Shown in pieces: positions 24,878-35,300 of a stretch of DNA of 64,000 nucleotides (the first letter of the stretch is position 1; each line of letters opens with the position of its first letter). Both the position numbers and the translations under genes were made by a program. Location of the stretch: contig CBDICR010000004.1 of assembly GCA_965277425.1 (NCBI GenBank), positions 186,001 through 250,000 of the forward strand, read 5' to 3'. Source of the stretch: Poindextera sp965277425 (lineage in GTDB: Bacteria > Pseudomonadota > Alphaproteobacteria > Caulobacterales > Caulobacteraceae). The notes below the pieces were generated by a model. It had not been told where the DNA came from. It worked only from the letters and a program-made list of their open reading frames with translations, and searched no databases.

Positions 24878-26413
24878 TCAGGCCGGCTGGGCCGCCTGCT
24901 CGAAGGCCAGTCCGGCCTTCAGGCTGTCGAGATTGCGGTCGATGGTGGCCACCGCCAGGTCGCGCCCGTCCTTGGCGTAGTGGATGACCGCGCCGCCGCC
25001 GCCCTCGGCCAGCGACCCCTCGATCCGCGGTTGGTCGAAATCCTCGGCATGGCCGACATAATAGACGGCGGCCTGATAGTGCGCGCTCCAGAAGAAGGGC
25101 GTGTCGGTAAAGGGCGCGTGGTCGCCGAGCAGCAGGCGCGCGACATGCTGGCCTTGGCGTTCGGCGTGCACCCAGTGCTCGACGCGGATGGGCTTGCCGC
25201 TGTGGGCCTCGGGGAAACGGGCGATGTCGCCGACGGCGTAGACATCCTTGGTCGAGGCGCGCAGCCAGCGGTCGACCACCACGCCGTTGTCGACCTTCAG
25301 CCCGGCCGCCTCGGCCAGGGCGGTGCGCGGCTTTACGCCGGTCCCGACGACGAGGAAATCGGCCTCGATCGTCTCGCCGTCGTCCAAGCCAAGCTTGCCG
25401 TCCTGGAACCCCCGCACCTTGCGGCCGAGGTGAAAGACCACGCCCTCCTTCTCGTGCAGGCCGCGTATCCACCGGCCGACGGCATCGCCGAGCACGCGCG
25501 CGAGCGGAACCTCCTCCGGCGCCGCGACATGCACCTCCAGCCCATGGCGTCTCAGCGCGGCGGCGACCTCCAGCCCGATGAAGCTGGCGCCGACGATGGC
25601 GACGCGGCGGGCGGTCTTGGCGGCGGCGAGGAGGGCGTCGGCATCCTTCAGCGAGCGCAGGGTGAAGACGTTCGGATGGTCGAAGCCGGGCAGGGACGGC
25701 CGCTGAGGCTCGGCGCCGAGCGCCAGGACCAGGGCCTCGAAGTTCAGCTCGGCGCCGGCCTTCAGGCTCGCCGTGCGGGCGCCCAGGTCGAGCCCGGTGA
25801 TCTCGGTTTCCAGCTTCAGGTCGATATCGTTGTCCTTGTACCAACCCTCTTCGCGCAGCGGCATCCACTCGGCCAGCGCCTCGCCCGCCAGATAGTCCTT
25901 GGAAACATTCGGCCGGTCGTAGGGCGCGTCGGCGTCGGAACTGACCAGGCTGATCGCCCCGTCATAGCCGTGGCGGCGCAGCATCTCCGCCGTCGCGAAG
26001 CCGGATGCGCCGCCGCCGGCGATCAGGACGCGCCGCGGGCCCTTGCCGGCCTTGGGCGCGGACTTGGGCGCCTCGGCGGTCGTGCGCACGAAAATCTCGC
26101 CGTCGCGTTCCTCGACCGTCCAGCGCCCGACGGGATCGATGGCCGGCGCGCCAAGCGCCTCGCCGGTGCGCAGGCAAAAGCGCGCATGGTGCCAGGGACA
26201 GCGCACGGTGTGGCCGACCAGCAAACCCTCGCCGAGCGGGCCATGATAGTGGGTGCAACTGGCGCCGATGGCGAAGAGTTCGCCGTCGACCCGGGCGACC
26301 AGCACGGGCTCGTCGCCGACATGGCCGGTCAGCATGCCGCCCTCGGCCACATCGCCGGACGGGACGCCCTGGGTGAGGTCGGGGCCTGTCGGCTCCTCGT
26401 GATCGTCGCTCAT
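24878..26413 (-). CDS. Rieske-FAD pyridine nucleotide-disulfide oxidoreductase
   Basis: A 511-residue fusion of an N-terminal Rieske 2Fe-2S domain (CTHYHGPLGEG and CPWHHARFC supply the Cys-x-His/Cys-x-x-His ligands, about residues 50-75) to a class I NAD(P)H-dependent FAD oxidoreductase: FAD site VLIAGGGASGFATAEMLRRHG, NAD site VAIVGASFIGLEVAAALRRHG, second FAD motif DVYAVGDIARF. The C-terminal dimer/reductase domain follows. This is the AIFM3/nitrite-reductase-like architecture. Electron acceptor unknown: a ferredoxin-type or quinone partner is possible, but no oxygenase gene is adjacent. No signal peptide, so cytoplasmic. Confidence 0.9.
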   Translation of the reverse strand: MSDDHEEPTGPDLTQGVPSGDVAEGGMLTGHVGDEPVLVARVDGELFAIGASCTHYHGPLGEGLLVGHTVRCPWHHARFCLRTGEALGAPAIDPVGRWTVEERDGEIFVRTTAEAPKSAPKAGKGPRRVLIAGGGASGFATAEMLRRHGYDGAISLVSSDADAPYDRPNVSKDYLAGEALAEWMPLREEGWYKDNDIDLKLETEITGLDLGARTASLKAGAELNFEALVLALGAEPQRPSLPGFDHPNVFTLRSLKDADALLAAAKTARRVAIVGASFIGLEVAAALRRHGLEVHVAAPEEVPLARVLGDAVGRWIRGLHEKEGVVFHLGRKVRGFQDGKLGLDDGETIEADFLVVGTGVKPRTALAEAAGLKVDNGVVVDRWLRASTKDVYAVGDIARFPEAHSGKPIRVEHWVHAERQGQHVARLLLGDHAPFTDTPFFWSAHYQAAVYYVGHAEDFDQPRIEGSLAEGGGGAVIHYAKDGRDLAVATIDRNLDSLKAGLAFEQAAQPA

Positions 26414-26595
26414 GGCTGTCTCCGCATCCCTGACGCCGCCAATCTGATCCTGGCGCGCGGCGTACGCCAGCCTTCGGTTGAGGTGAACGAAGCGGCGACC
26501 TCATTGGTTCGCCAGAATGCGCGATAAAGGGCGAGGGCTACGTGGCGGATCGAGAGCGGCGGACCACCCGGTAAGGTGATGCTGACGCTCTGAGC

Positions 26596-26793
26596 CTATT
26601 GGCCGGCGCGGCGAAGGGCGCTGGACAGAAGGATGACCGCCAGGCCCGCGAACAGAGCCGGTCCAGCCGCCGCGCCCAGCCAATGGCCGCCGAGCCATAC
26701 CAGGACGATCCAGATCAGGGCGGCGATGGCCAGGCCGATATCGTCGACGAACAGGCCCCAGATCTCCTTGGCGATGGTCCCCAGCCAGCCCAT
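26596..26793 (-). CDS. Small two-helix membrane protein
   Basis: A 65-residue hydrophobic protein with two predicted membrane segments (DIGLAIAALIWIVLVWLGGHWL and AAGPALFAGLAVILLSSALRRAG) and a short amphipathic N-terminus (MGWLGTIAKEIWGLFVDD). Its start overlaps the stop of the larger membrane gene (TGATG), so the two are translated together. I recognise no characterised family. It could be an accessory subunit of the upstream membrane protein. Confidence 0.75.
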   Translation of the reverse strand: MGWLGTIAKEIWGLFVDDIGLAIAALIWIVLVWLGGHWLGAAAGPALFAGLAVILLSSALRRAGQ

Positions 26794-27551
26794 CAGGCGC
26801 GCGCCCCGGCCGCAAGCCTCGCTCGGCGGCGGCAGAGCGGTACGGCCAAAAGGGCGAGGCCGCCGAACCCGACCACCAGACCCAGGATGGAAAGGTCCTC
26901 GCCCGGCCAGGCCAGGCCTATGCCCTCGCCGACCCAGAAGGTCCCGAAACCGCTCAGGATGACGCCGACGACGAATTTCAGGCTGTTCTCCGGCACGCGC
27001 GACATCGGCTTGTGCAGGGCCAGGCCCAGCGCGACCACCATCACCAAGGCCGCCAGCGCGCCCAGGCTGGCCGGAACGATCAGGCCGGCGCCGCCGGCGC
27101 TGACCGCGATCAGGATGAAGACCACCTCGGTCCCTTCCAGCATGCAGATCTGGAAGGCCGCGCCGAAGGCGATGGCGTCGAAGCCGCCGCCCGCCGCGCC
27201 GAGCGTCAGCATGGCCTCCCGATTCTTCTGAAACGCCGCGGCCTCGTCGTGCAGGGCGAGCACGCCGGCCGAGCGCAGGATCGCCTTGCGCAGCCAGCGC
27301 AGGCCAAAGAGGATCAGGAGCGCGCCGACCCCCACCTGCAAGGCGCGCAAGGGAACAAGGGTCAGGGCCGGGCCCAGCGCCGCCGTCAGCACCGCCAGCA
27401 CGAGGGCCGCCGCGCCGGCGCCGAACAGGGTGTCGCGCCAGCCGCGCACGCCGCCCACCGCCAGCACCACGGTCAGGGCTTCGACGAACTCCACCGTCGA
27501 GGCGAGGAAGGCCGCGAGCGCCGTCGCACCGGCATGGGTCGGATTGATCAT
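26793..27551 (-). CDS. COG4280-type polytopic membrane protein
   Basis: A 252-residue inner-membrane protein with about six or seven helices. Two halves carry related acidic helices: STVEFVEALTVVLAVGG near the N-terminus and CMLEGTEVVFILIAVSAGG near residue 140, each with a pair of Glu two to four residues apart in a membrane segment. Such duplicated E-containing motifs occur in cation permease-like families (FTR1, GDT1, TerC, COG4280). A metal or ion transport role is inference. It is translationally coupled to a 65-residue membrane protein and divergent from the two-component system. Confidence 0.75.
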   Translation of the reverse strand: MINPTHAGATALAAFLASTVEFVEALTVVLAVGGVRGWRDTLFGAGAAALVLAVLTAALGPALTLVPLRALQVGVGALLILFGLRWLRKAILRSAGVLALHDEAAAFQKNREAMLTLGAAGGGFDAIAFGAAFQICMLEGTEVVFILIAVSAGGAGLIVPASLGALAALVMVVALGLALHKPMSRVPENSLKFVVGVILSGFGTFWVGEGIGLAWPGEDLSILGLVVGFGGLALLAVPLCRRRARLAAGARA

Positions 27552-27786
27552 GCGGCGAGCTTAGACCCCTCGGGCCGGCGAAGAAATGCGGAGCATTCGA
27601 TCGGGTTGAGGCGAGGTTCAGTCGTCGAGCCTAGGCGAGGCTGGCGTAGACGGATGCGCATCGGCTGTTCGGGGTGGGGCTGGTCAATCTTTGTGATCGG
27701 GTAGACCGTTCCTGACCGTCATAGCCTTGCATTGCGTCCGAGCGTCACCTCTTTTCCATCGCGATGCTTGAGCGCAGGGTCCGGCC

Positions 27787-28464
27787 ATGAAGCTGCTGAT
27801 CGTGGAAGATGATCTCGAGACCGGCGCATATTTGAAGCGGGCGTTTACCGAGGCGGGCCACGCCGTCGACCACGCCGGCTCAGGACGAGATGGCCTTTTC
27901 CTCGCCGCGGGCGAAACCTACGACGTCATGGTGCTGGACCGGATGCTTCCGGAGGTCGATGGATTGGCGATCCTGCGGACCATCCGCGCTTCCGGCGTGA
28001 AGACGCCGGTGCTTCTGCTCACCGCGCTCGGCGGGATCGACGACCGGGTCGAGGGCCTGGAGGCCGGCGGCGACGACTATCTGATAAAGCCTTTCGCCTT
28101 CTCTGAACTGCTGGCGCGCGTGAACGCCTTGGCTCGCCGGCCGCCCCCTCAAGACGTGCAGACAACGCTGAAGGTGGCGGATCTGGAAATGAATCTCCTG
28201 CGTCGCACCGTCACGCGCGGGGGCCGGAAGATCGAGCTCCAGCCACGGGAGTTCCAGCTGCTGGAATATCTGATGCGGAATGCCGGCCGGGTGGTGACCC
28301 GCACCATGCTGCTCGAGGCCGTGTGGGACTTCCACTTCGATCCAAAGACCAACATCGTCGAGACCCATATCAGCCGGCTTCGCTCCAAGGTCGATCGGGG
28401 GCGCGCCGCCGACCTGATCCAGACCGTGCGCGGCTCCGGCTATTGCCTTCGCGAGCCGGACTAG
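27787..28464 (+). CDS. OmpR-family response regulator
   Basis: A 225-residue DNA-binding regulator. Receiver domain: acidic pocket VEDD, phosphoacceptor Asp51 (VMVLDRMLPEVDG), switch Thr in LLLTALGG and Lys in DYLIKPF. C-terminal winged-helix domain of OmpR/PhoB type (ELQPREFQLLEYLMRNAGRVVTRTMLLEAVWDFHFDP, ISRLRSKVDR). It is the first gene of a six-gene operon ending in an RND efflux system, which it presumably controls. The 235 bp upstream serve as promoter region and show no clear direct repeat to me. Confidence 0.94.
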   Translation: MKLLIVEDDLETGAYLKRAFTEAGHAVDHAGSGRDGLFLAAGETYDVMVLDRMLPEVDGLAILRTIRASGVKTPVLLLTALGGIDDRVEGLEAGGDDYLIKPFAFSELLARVNALARRPPPQDVQTTLKVADLEMNLLRRTVTRGGRKIELQPREFQLLEYLMRNAGRVVTRTMLLEAVWDFHFDPKTNIVETHISRLRSKVDRGRAADLIQTVRGSGYCLREPD

Positions 28465-28466
28465 CC

Positions 28467-29888
28467 GTGTTCAGGTCCGCCAGCCTGCGACTTGCCGCCC
28501 TCTATACGGCCGTCTTCGTCGCAGCCGCCCTGGCGCTGGGCGTGGTGACGCTGCTGACCACGCGAGCGGCCCTTTCGCGACAGTTCGACGCCCGTATCCT
28601 CTCTGAATCGGCCGCCCTGACCCAGGAATTCCGGGTCGAGGGCCTGACCGGCGTGTCGGAGGCGGTCCAGGAGCGGGACCGAACGCCGGGCGCGCTGGAC
28701 TATGGCCTGCAAGCGCCGGGAGGGCGGGCGATCGCCGGCCGTCTGGCCGGCGCGCCGGCGCGCGCCGGCTGGTCCGAGTCCAGCACCGCGCAGGGCGACG
28801 ACGAGCACGAAAAGATCCGCGTCTACGCCGCGAACCTTGCCGGCGGGTATCGGCTGCTGGTGGGCGGCGACGACGAGAGCATCGAGGTCGTCGACCGACT
28901 CCTGGCCGAGCGGTTCATACTGGCCATCCTGGGCCTGGTTGTGATCGGGGTGATCGGCGGCTACAGCCTCGGACGCGGCATGGGGCGCCGGATCGCGGCC
29001 ATCACCGACGCCGCCGAGGCCATCATCGACGGCGACCTGACGCGGCGGGTGCCCATGGCGCGGGCCGGCGACGACCTGGAGCGGCTGGCCGCCACCTTCA
29101 ACCGCATGCTCGACCGCATCGCCGCCCTGATGGAGAGTCTGAGGCAGGTCTCCAACGACATCGCCCACGATATGCGCACGCCGCTCACCCGGCTTCGCGG
29201 CCGCCTTGAGGCGAGCTTGGCGCGTCCAGCGGGCGCCGAGCAGGCGACCGCGATCGACGCGGCGCTGGTGGACCTGGACACGATCCTGTCCACCTTCGCG
29301 GCGCTGTTGCGGATCGCCCAGATCGAGGGCGGCGCGCGCCGCGCCGCCTTCCAGAGCCTGGACCTGGCGGCGGTGTCGCGCACGGTGGTCGACGCCTTCG
29401 CCCCTTCGGCGGAGGACGCCGGCCAGCGCTTGATCCTGGAAGACGGCGAGCCGGTGCTCATCGAGGGCGACCGTGAACTGATCACCCAGATGCTGGTCAA
29501 CCTGGTCGAGAACGGCCTGCGTCATGCCGGCCCGAGCGCTTCGGTGCGGGTGCGTTGCCGCATCGATGACGGCCGCCCGGTATTATCGGTCGTGGACGAC
29601 GGCCCCGGCGTTCCCCACGCCGAACGCAAGCGGTTGTTCGATCGCTTCCATCGCCTCGAAGCCAGCCGTTCGACGCCGGGCAGCGGGCTCGGCCTGGCCC
29701 TGGTGGCGGCCGTCGCCAAGCTGCACGACGCCAGGGCCAGCCTGCGGGACGCCAGGCCGGGACTGGAGGCTCGGGTGATTTTCCCCCGCGGTTCGCGAAA
29801 CATTGGCGATTCCCAATCTTCAGGTCAGGCTCTCGTGAGGCGCCCGGGCGCTTTGCTCCGGCCTTCAGAGATTCCGGATCGATCTTGA
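28467..29888 (+). CDS. Sensor histidine kinase (HAMP type)
   Basis: A 473-residue membrane sensor starting at GTG 28467, 2 bp after the regulator. Order: TM1 (about 8-30), periplasmic domain of about 120 residues, TM2 (FILAILGLVVIGVIGGYSLG), HAMP linker, dimerisation domain with phospho-His234 (SNDIAHDMRTPLTRL), then ATPase domain with N-box NLVENGLRHAG, G1 VVDDGPGVP, F-box and G2 GSGLGLALVAAV. The periplasmic part has no motif I can name. A 35-residue tail after the ATPase domain (from about RGSRNIGDSQSSG) looks non-conserved. The stop overlaps the next gene by 4 bp (TTGA). Stimulus unknown; copper-, silver- or antimicrobial-sensing systems share this layout. Confidence 0.92.
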   Translation: MFRSASLRLAALYTAVFVAAALALGVVTLLTTRAALSRQFDARILSESAALTQEFRVEGLTGVSEAVQERDRTPGALDYGLQAPGGRAIAGRLAGAPARAGWSESSTAQGDDEHEKIRVYAANLAGGYRLLVGGDDESIEVVDRLLAERFILAILGLVVIGVIGGYSLGRGMGRRIAAITDAAEAIIDGDLTRRVPMARAGDDLERLAATFNRMLDRIAALMESLRQVSNDIAHDMRTPLTRLRGRLEASLARPAGAEQATAIDAALVDLDTILSTFAALLRIAQIEGGARRAAFQSLDLAAVSRTVVDAFAPSAEDAGQRLILEDGEPVLIEGDRELITQMLVNLVENGLRHAGPSASVRVRCRIDDGRPVLSVVDDGPGVPHAERKRLFDRFHRLEASRSTPGSGLGLALVAAVAKLHDARASLRDARPGLEARVIFPRGSRNIGDSQSSGQALVRRPGALLRPSEIPDRS

Positions 29889-31252
29889 GCACGACCGCGC
29901 GCTATGGAAGACGGCTGGCGGCGGCGCTCGGCTTGGCGGCCGGCCTGGGCGGCTGCGCGCACTACACCGACCGGCCCTTGGCCCAGTCGGCGAACCTGGC
30001 GGCCAGCGCCGGCGATCTTGCCGTCGATATTTCGCGCATCAGGCTGGCGGCGCTGCCGCCGCACCCGGTCGACCCCGCCCGCGGTCTCGATCCCACCGAT
30101 GTGGCGATACTGGCGGTGCTGAACAGCCCCGACCTGGCCGCCAAGCGCGCGGCGGCGCACGTCTCGGCGGCCCAGGTCTTTTCCGCCGGCCTGCTTCCCG
30201 ATCCGCAGGTGGTGCTCAGCGCCGACGTCCCGAGCCATCCGCTCGGCCTAGCGACCGCCTACGGGATCACGCCGACCATCGACGTCATCGCCCTGATCAC
30301 CCATTCGACGGCGCTCAAAGCCGCCAAGGCCGCCGAGCGGCAGGCCAATCTCGACCTCCTGTGGAGCGAGTGGGGCGTCGCCCAGCAGGCGCGGCAATAC
30401 GCCGTCACCGCACTGATCGACGAGCAGAAGGCCGCGGTGCTGGCTCAGATCGACTCCGAGCTTTCCGAGCGCGAGCGCCAGTCCGCCCTGGCGCTCGCAC
30501 GGCGCGACGTGACCGTGACGGTGGCGAGCGCCGACCTCGCGGCCAAGGTCGACGCCGATCTGCAACTGGCCACGGCCCGGCGCGAGGCCGAAACGGCGCG
30601 CGGGGCGCTGAACGCCTTGATCGGCCTTGCGCCCGACGTGCGGCTGGATCTCGTCGACAGCCCCGAGCCGCATGCGCCCGACGCCGCCGCGCGGCGGTCG
30701 GCGCTCGTCTCGCTGCCGCGGCGTCGGCCCGACCTGTTGGCCCTGCAGGCGGGCTATCAGTCGCAGGACGCCAATCTGCGCAAGGCGATCCTCATGCAGT
30801 TTCCTTTGCTCAATCTCGGCTACAGCCGCCAGAGCGACACCACGCCGATCTTCACCAACGGGGTCGCGGCCACCGTCACCCTGCCGATCTTCAACCGCAA
30901 TCGCGGCGACGTCGCCGTCCAGAAGGCCACGCGCGAACAACTGGCCCAGGAGTATCAGGCCCGACTGGACCAGACCGTCGCCGATGTCGCGAAGGCCACG
31001 GCGGACCTGGAGGCGGACGAGGCGGACCTCGGCCGGCTGGAAGCGGAAGTCCCGCGCCTGGAGGCCGAGGCCCAGCGCGCCCGGCCCGCCTTCGCCCGCG
31101 GCGACCTGGACAGCGGCGCCTATCTCGTCATCGACGAGAGCGCGCTGAAGGCGGCGACGGCGCTCTGGGACACCCGCCTGGCGCGACGCCTGGCGGATAT
31201 CGGCGTAGAGACCGTTCTCTTCCTGCCGTCCGATGAAGGAAGCCGGTCATGA
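29885..31252 (+). CDS. TolC-family outer membrane efflux lipoprotein
   Basis: A 455-residue outer-membrane factor. The lipoprotein signal AAALGLAAGLGGCAHY supplies a lipobox LGGC, so the mature protein is N-terminally acylated. Two OEP repeats form the trans-periplasmic channel (repeat helices around DVAILAVLNSPDLAAKRA, RQSALALARRDVTVTVASADLAAKVD and the second repeat RPDLLALQAGYQSQDANLRKA). Start is TTG 29885, overlapping the kinase stop by 4 bp. It is the exit duct for the RND pump two genes downstream. Confidence 0.9.
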   Translation: MSTTARYGRRLAAALGLAAGLGGCAHYTDRPLAQSANLAASAGDLAVDISRIRLAALPPHPVDPARGLDPTDVAILAVLNSPDLAAKRAAAHVSAAQVFSAGLLPDPQVVLSADVPSHPLGLATAYGITPTIDVIALITHSTALKAAKAAERQANLDLLWSEWGVAQQARQYAVTALIDEQKAAVLAQIDSELSERERQSALALARRDVTVTVASADLAAKVDADLQLATARREAETARGALNALIGLAPDVRLDLVDSPEPHAPDAAARRSALVSLPRRRPDLLALQAGYQSQDANLRKAILMQFPLLNLGYSRQSDTTPIFTNGVAATVTLPIFNRNRGDVAVQKATREQLAQEYQARLDQTVADVAKATADLEADEADLGRLEAEVPRLEAEAQRARPAFARGDLDSGAYLVIDESALKAATALWDTRLARRLADIGVETVLFLPSDEGSRS

Positions 31253-32316
31253 ACCGCATGAGGGGCTGGCCGGCGGCGGTCGCGGCGGCGGTCGTCATCC
31301 TGATCGTCGCCTTCCTGGCCTGGAGCCTGCTGCACAAGCCAGCGCCCGAGGCCGAGGCGCCGGCGCCGACGGCGCTGGTCAGCATGACGCCGGTGCGGGC
31401 CGGCATGGTCGATCGGACGGTCGAGGCCTATGGCGTGATAACCGGATCGGCCGCCGCGACGCGCACCCTGTCGGCCGCCCGGGACGTCATCGTGCAGACG
31501 GTGCTGGCCTCTCCCGGCCAGCCGGTCGCCGCGGGCGCGCCGCTTATCGTGGTGGGCGATACGCCGGCCAGCGGTCTGGTTTTTCAGCAGGCCAGCGACG
31601 CCCTGGCCTTCGCCAGGCGCGACCTGGCCAGGGTGCAGCGCCTCTACGCCCAGCAGCTGGCGGCCAACGACCAGCTCGCGGCGGCCCAGAAGGCCGTGGC
31701 CGACGCCGCGGCGGCCGTAGCCGCCCAGTCCGCCGCCGGCGCCGGCCGCGTCCGCCAGACCATCGTCTCGCCGATCGCCGGCGTCGTCTGGCAGGTCACG
31801 GCCGCCAAGGGTCAGCAGGTCGCCGCCGGCATGTCGCTGATGACCGTCGTCGCCAACGACGGGTTCATCGCCGAACTCGGCGTCGAACCGAACACGGCCG
31901 CTCAAATGGCGGTGGGACAGCCGGTCCGGATCGTCTCGGCCCTGGATCCGAAGATCGCCGTCCAGAGCCGGCTGAGCGTGGTCGGCCGGGCGGTGGACCC
32001 GACGACCCATCTGGTCGCGGTGGCGGCGCCGGCGGCCGGGGCGAGCCTTGCGCTCGGCGCGGCGGTGCGCGGCGAGGTCACCGTGGCCAGCTTCCAGGGG
32101 CTGACCGCGCCGAGCGCCTCGGTGGTCTATGACGAGAACGGCGCGCACGTCTTCGTCGTTCGCGGCGGCAAGGCCCGTCAGGTCGCGGTCGTCACCGGGC
32201 CCGAACAGGGCGACCAGATCGCGGTCAGCGGCCAGATCGGCGCCGGCGACCTCGTCGCGGTGGAGGGCGCCTATCAGCTTCAGGACGGCATGGCGGTCCG
32301 GACCGGCGCCCCATGA
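31249..32316 (+). CDS. RND efflux periplasmic adaptor (membrane fusion protein)
   Basis: A 355-residue adaptor with an N-terminal membrane anchor (AAVAAAVVILIVAFLAWSLL) and the lipoyl/hairpin/beta-barrel order of HlyD/AcrA proteins: VIVQTVLASPGQPVAAGAPLIVVG, coiled coil VFQQASDALAFARRDLARVQRLYAQQ, IVSPIAGVVWQVTAAKGQQVAAG and a C-terminal membrane-proximal domain (DENGAHVFVVRGGKARQVAVVTGPEQGDQIAVSG). It couples pump and channel across the periplasm. 4-bp overlap with both neighbours. Very sure of type. Confidence 0.93.
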   Translation: MNRMRGWPAAVAAAVVILIVAFLAWSLLHKPAPEAEAPAPTALVSMTPVRAGMVDRTVEAYGVITGSAAATRTLSAARDVIVQTVLASPGQPVAAGAPLIVVGDTPASGLVFQQASDALAFARRDLARVQRLYAQQLAANDQLAAAQKAVADAAAAVAAQSAAGAGRVRQTIVSPIAGVVWQVTAAKGQQVAAGMSLMTVVANDGFIAELGVEPNTAAQMAVGQPVRIVSALDPKIAVQSRLSVVGRAVDPTTHLVAVAAPAAGASLALGAAVRGEVTVASFQGLTAPSASVVYDENGAHVFVVRGGKARQVAVVTGPEQGDQIAVSGQIGAGDLVAVEGAYQLQDGMAVRTGAP

Positions 32317-35300
32317 CGCTGTCGCAGAGGCTCGCCGGCCATCGCCGTTCGCTGCTGGCGTTGCTGGCGATCGCCATTCTGGGCGGGGTGATCTTCGGCT
32401 TCGGCCTGCCGGTCGGACTCTTTCCCGACATCGCCTTCCCGCGCATCGCGGTGACCATAGAGGCGGGAGACCGGCCCATCGATCAGATGGACGCGGCGAT
32501 CACCCGCCCGCTGGCCCAGGCGGTGCGGGCCGTGCCGGGCGTGCTGAACCTGCGTTCGACCACCAGCCGCGGCGAGGCCGAGCTGCAGGTCAATTTCGCC
32601 TGGGGCAGCGACATGAACCTCGCCCTGCAGCGGACCCAGAGCGCCCTGGCCCAGGCGACCGCCGGTTTGCCGCCGGGTGTGACCTTCACGGTCAGGCGAA
32701 TGGACCCGACGGTCGATCCGGTGGCGGCCTACAGCCTGACCTCGGCGAGCATCGGCCCGGTGGCTCTGCGACGCTATGCCGACCTGACCCTGACCCCGCT
32801 GCTGACCGCCATTCCCGGCGTGGCGCGGGTGGATTCCCTCGGCGGCGGGATCGGCGAGTATCAGGTGGTCGCGGACCCCGGGACGCTGCGCGCCTACGGC
32901 CTGACCGAGGCGGATCTGACCGCGGCGCTGGCTGGGGCCAATGTGCTGTCCGCCGCCGGCAAGATCGAGGATCGCGGCAAGCTCTACCTGACCTTGAACG
33001 ACAGCGCCCTGACCAGCGCCGCCCAGATCGAGGCGGTGGTGCTCAAGAGCGCCGGCGGCGGCGTGGTGCGCGTCGGCGACGTGGCTAAGGTCAGCCTCAC
33101 CAGCGCGCCTGTCTTCACCCGGGTCACCGCCGATGGAAAGCCGGCGGTGAGCCTGCAGGTCTATCAGCAACCGAGCGGCGACACGGTGCGGATCGTCAAG
33201 GCCGTGGCCAAGGTGTTCGCCGACGCCCGCGCCACCGCGCCGCCCGGCCTGATCACCCGGACCTGGTACGACCAGAGCGAGCTCATCATCTCGTCGGCCA
33301 AGGACCTGGCCGTCTCCATCGCCATCGGCGCGGTGCTGGCGGGCCTGGTGCTGCTCGTCTTCCTGCGCAACGTCCGCGTCACCCTCATCGCCGTGGTCGT
33401 CGTGCCGGTGGTGCTGGCCGTCACCACCTTGATGCTCAAGCTGCTCGGCCAGAGCTTCAACATCATGACGCTGGGCGGCATGGCCGCGGCGATCGGCCTG
33501 ATCATCGATGACGCCATCGTCATGATCGAGCACATGGAACGGCGCCTGAGCGAGGCGCCGGACGATCGCCTGGGGGCCATGCAGGCCGCGGCCCAGGAAT
33601 TTCTGCGGCCGCTGTCCGGCTCTTCGGCGGCGACCATCCTGATCTTCCTGCCGCTGGCCTTCCTGTCCGGAGTGACAGGGGCCTTCTTCCGCGCCCTGGC
33701 CCTGACCATGGCCGTGGCTCTGATCGCCTCCTTCTTCGTGGCCTGGCTGGTCGTGCCGATCCTGGTCGAGCGGCTCTATCGCGATAGCGCCCCACGCCAG
33801 GAAAGGCGGCCGAGCCGCCTTATCGCGCGCTATCGCGGCGCCCTCGAACGCACCACGGCCAGGCCCGTTCTAATCCTCCTGGTCCTGGTTCCGCTCGCCG
33901 TGGGGGGCGTTATCGCCTTCTTGAAGCTGCCCAGCGGCTTCATGCCCAAGATGGACGAGGGCGGTTTCGTGCTCGACTACGTCACCCCGCCGGGAACCTC
34001 GCTGACCGAGAGCGACCGCCTGGTGCGACAGATCGAGGCGATCGTGCGCAAGACGCCGGAGGTCGCGACCTATTCGCGCCGAACCGGCGCCCAGCTCGGC
34101 GGCGGCCTGACGGAGCCCAATACCGGCGACTTCTTCATCCGCCTCAAGCCTCCGCCTCGGCGGAACATCGAAGACATCATGAGCCAGGTCCGCGACCAGG
34201 TCCAAGCCCAGGTGCCCGGCGTGACCGTCGAAACCGCCCAGCTCATGGAGGATCTGATCGGCGACCTCACCGCCGTGCCCCAACCCATCGAGGTGAAGCT
34301 CTATTCCGAGAACCAGACCTTGCTGGACGCCACCGCCAAGACCGTCGCCGACCGGCTCGGCAAGGTCCGCGGCGTGACGGAGATCGTCGATGGAGTCATT
34401 GTCGCCGGCGACGCCCTCGACATCCATTTCGACCTGGCGCGCGCCGCGCTCGCGGGCGTGACGCCGGCGGACGCCGCGGCCCAGGTGACCGCCATGATTA
34501 GCGGCGACGTCGCCACCCAGGTGCAGTCGGGCGTGGTGCTCAGCGACGTCAGGGTCTGGATCCCGGCCGACCAGCGCGACCAGGTCGCCAATCTCGCCGC
34601 CTTGCCGATCAAGGCGGCCGACGGCCACATCCTGACCCTGTCTCAGATCGCCGACGTCTCGGTGCTGAGGGGCCAGACCGAGGCGGCGCGCGAGAATTCG
34701 CGTCGCATGGTGGCGGTGACGGCGCGGGTGGAGGGCCGCGACATGGGCTCGGCGGCGAAGGAAGCGACGCGAATGCTCCAGGCGCCGGGTGTGCTGCCCG
34801 CGGGCGTCACCTTCGAGATGGGCGGCCTCTATGCCGAGCAGCAGGCGGCCTTCAGGGGCTTGGCGAGCGTCTTCGCGGCGGCCCTGGCGATCGTCATGGT
34901 GCTGCTGCTGCTGATCTACGAGAATTTCCGCATCGTCGGGGCGATCATCGCCATGCCCCTGCTGGCGGCGGGCGCGGTCGGGCTCGGCCTGCTCGTGACC
35001 GGGACCGAACTCAACATCATGGCGCTGATGGGCCTGACCATGGTGATCGGCATCGTCACCGAGGTGGCGATCTTCTATTTCACCGAGTTCGACCACCTGC
35101 TGACGCTCGGCGAGGCGCCGGCGCGCGCGCTGATCGACGCCGGGGTCAATCGACTTCGGCCCATCGCCATGACCACCATCGCCGCCATCCTGGCGCTCGC
35201 GCCGCTAGCGATCGGCCACTCGATGCAAAAGCCCCTGGCGGTGGCGATCATCGCCGGTCTGATCGCCCAGGGACCGCTGGTCCTGCTGGTCATGCCGGCC

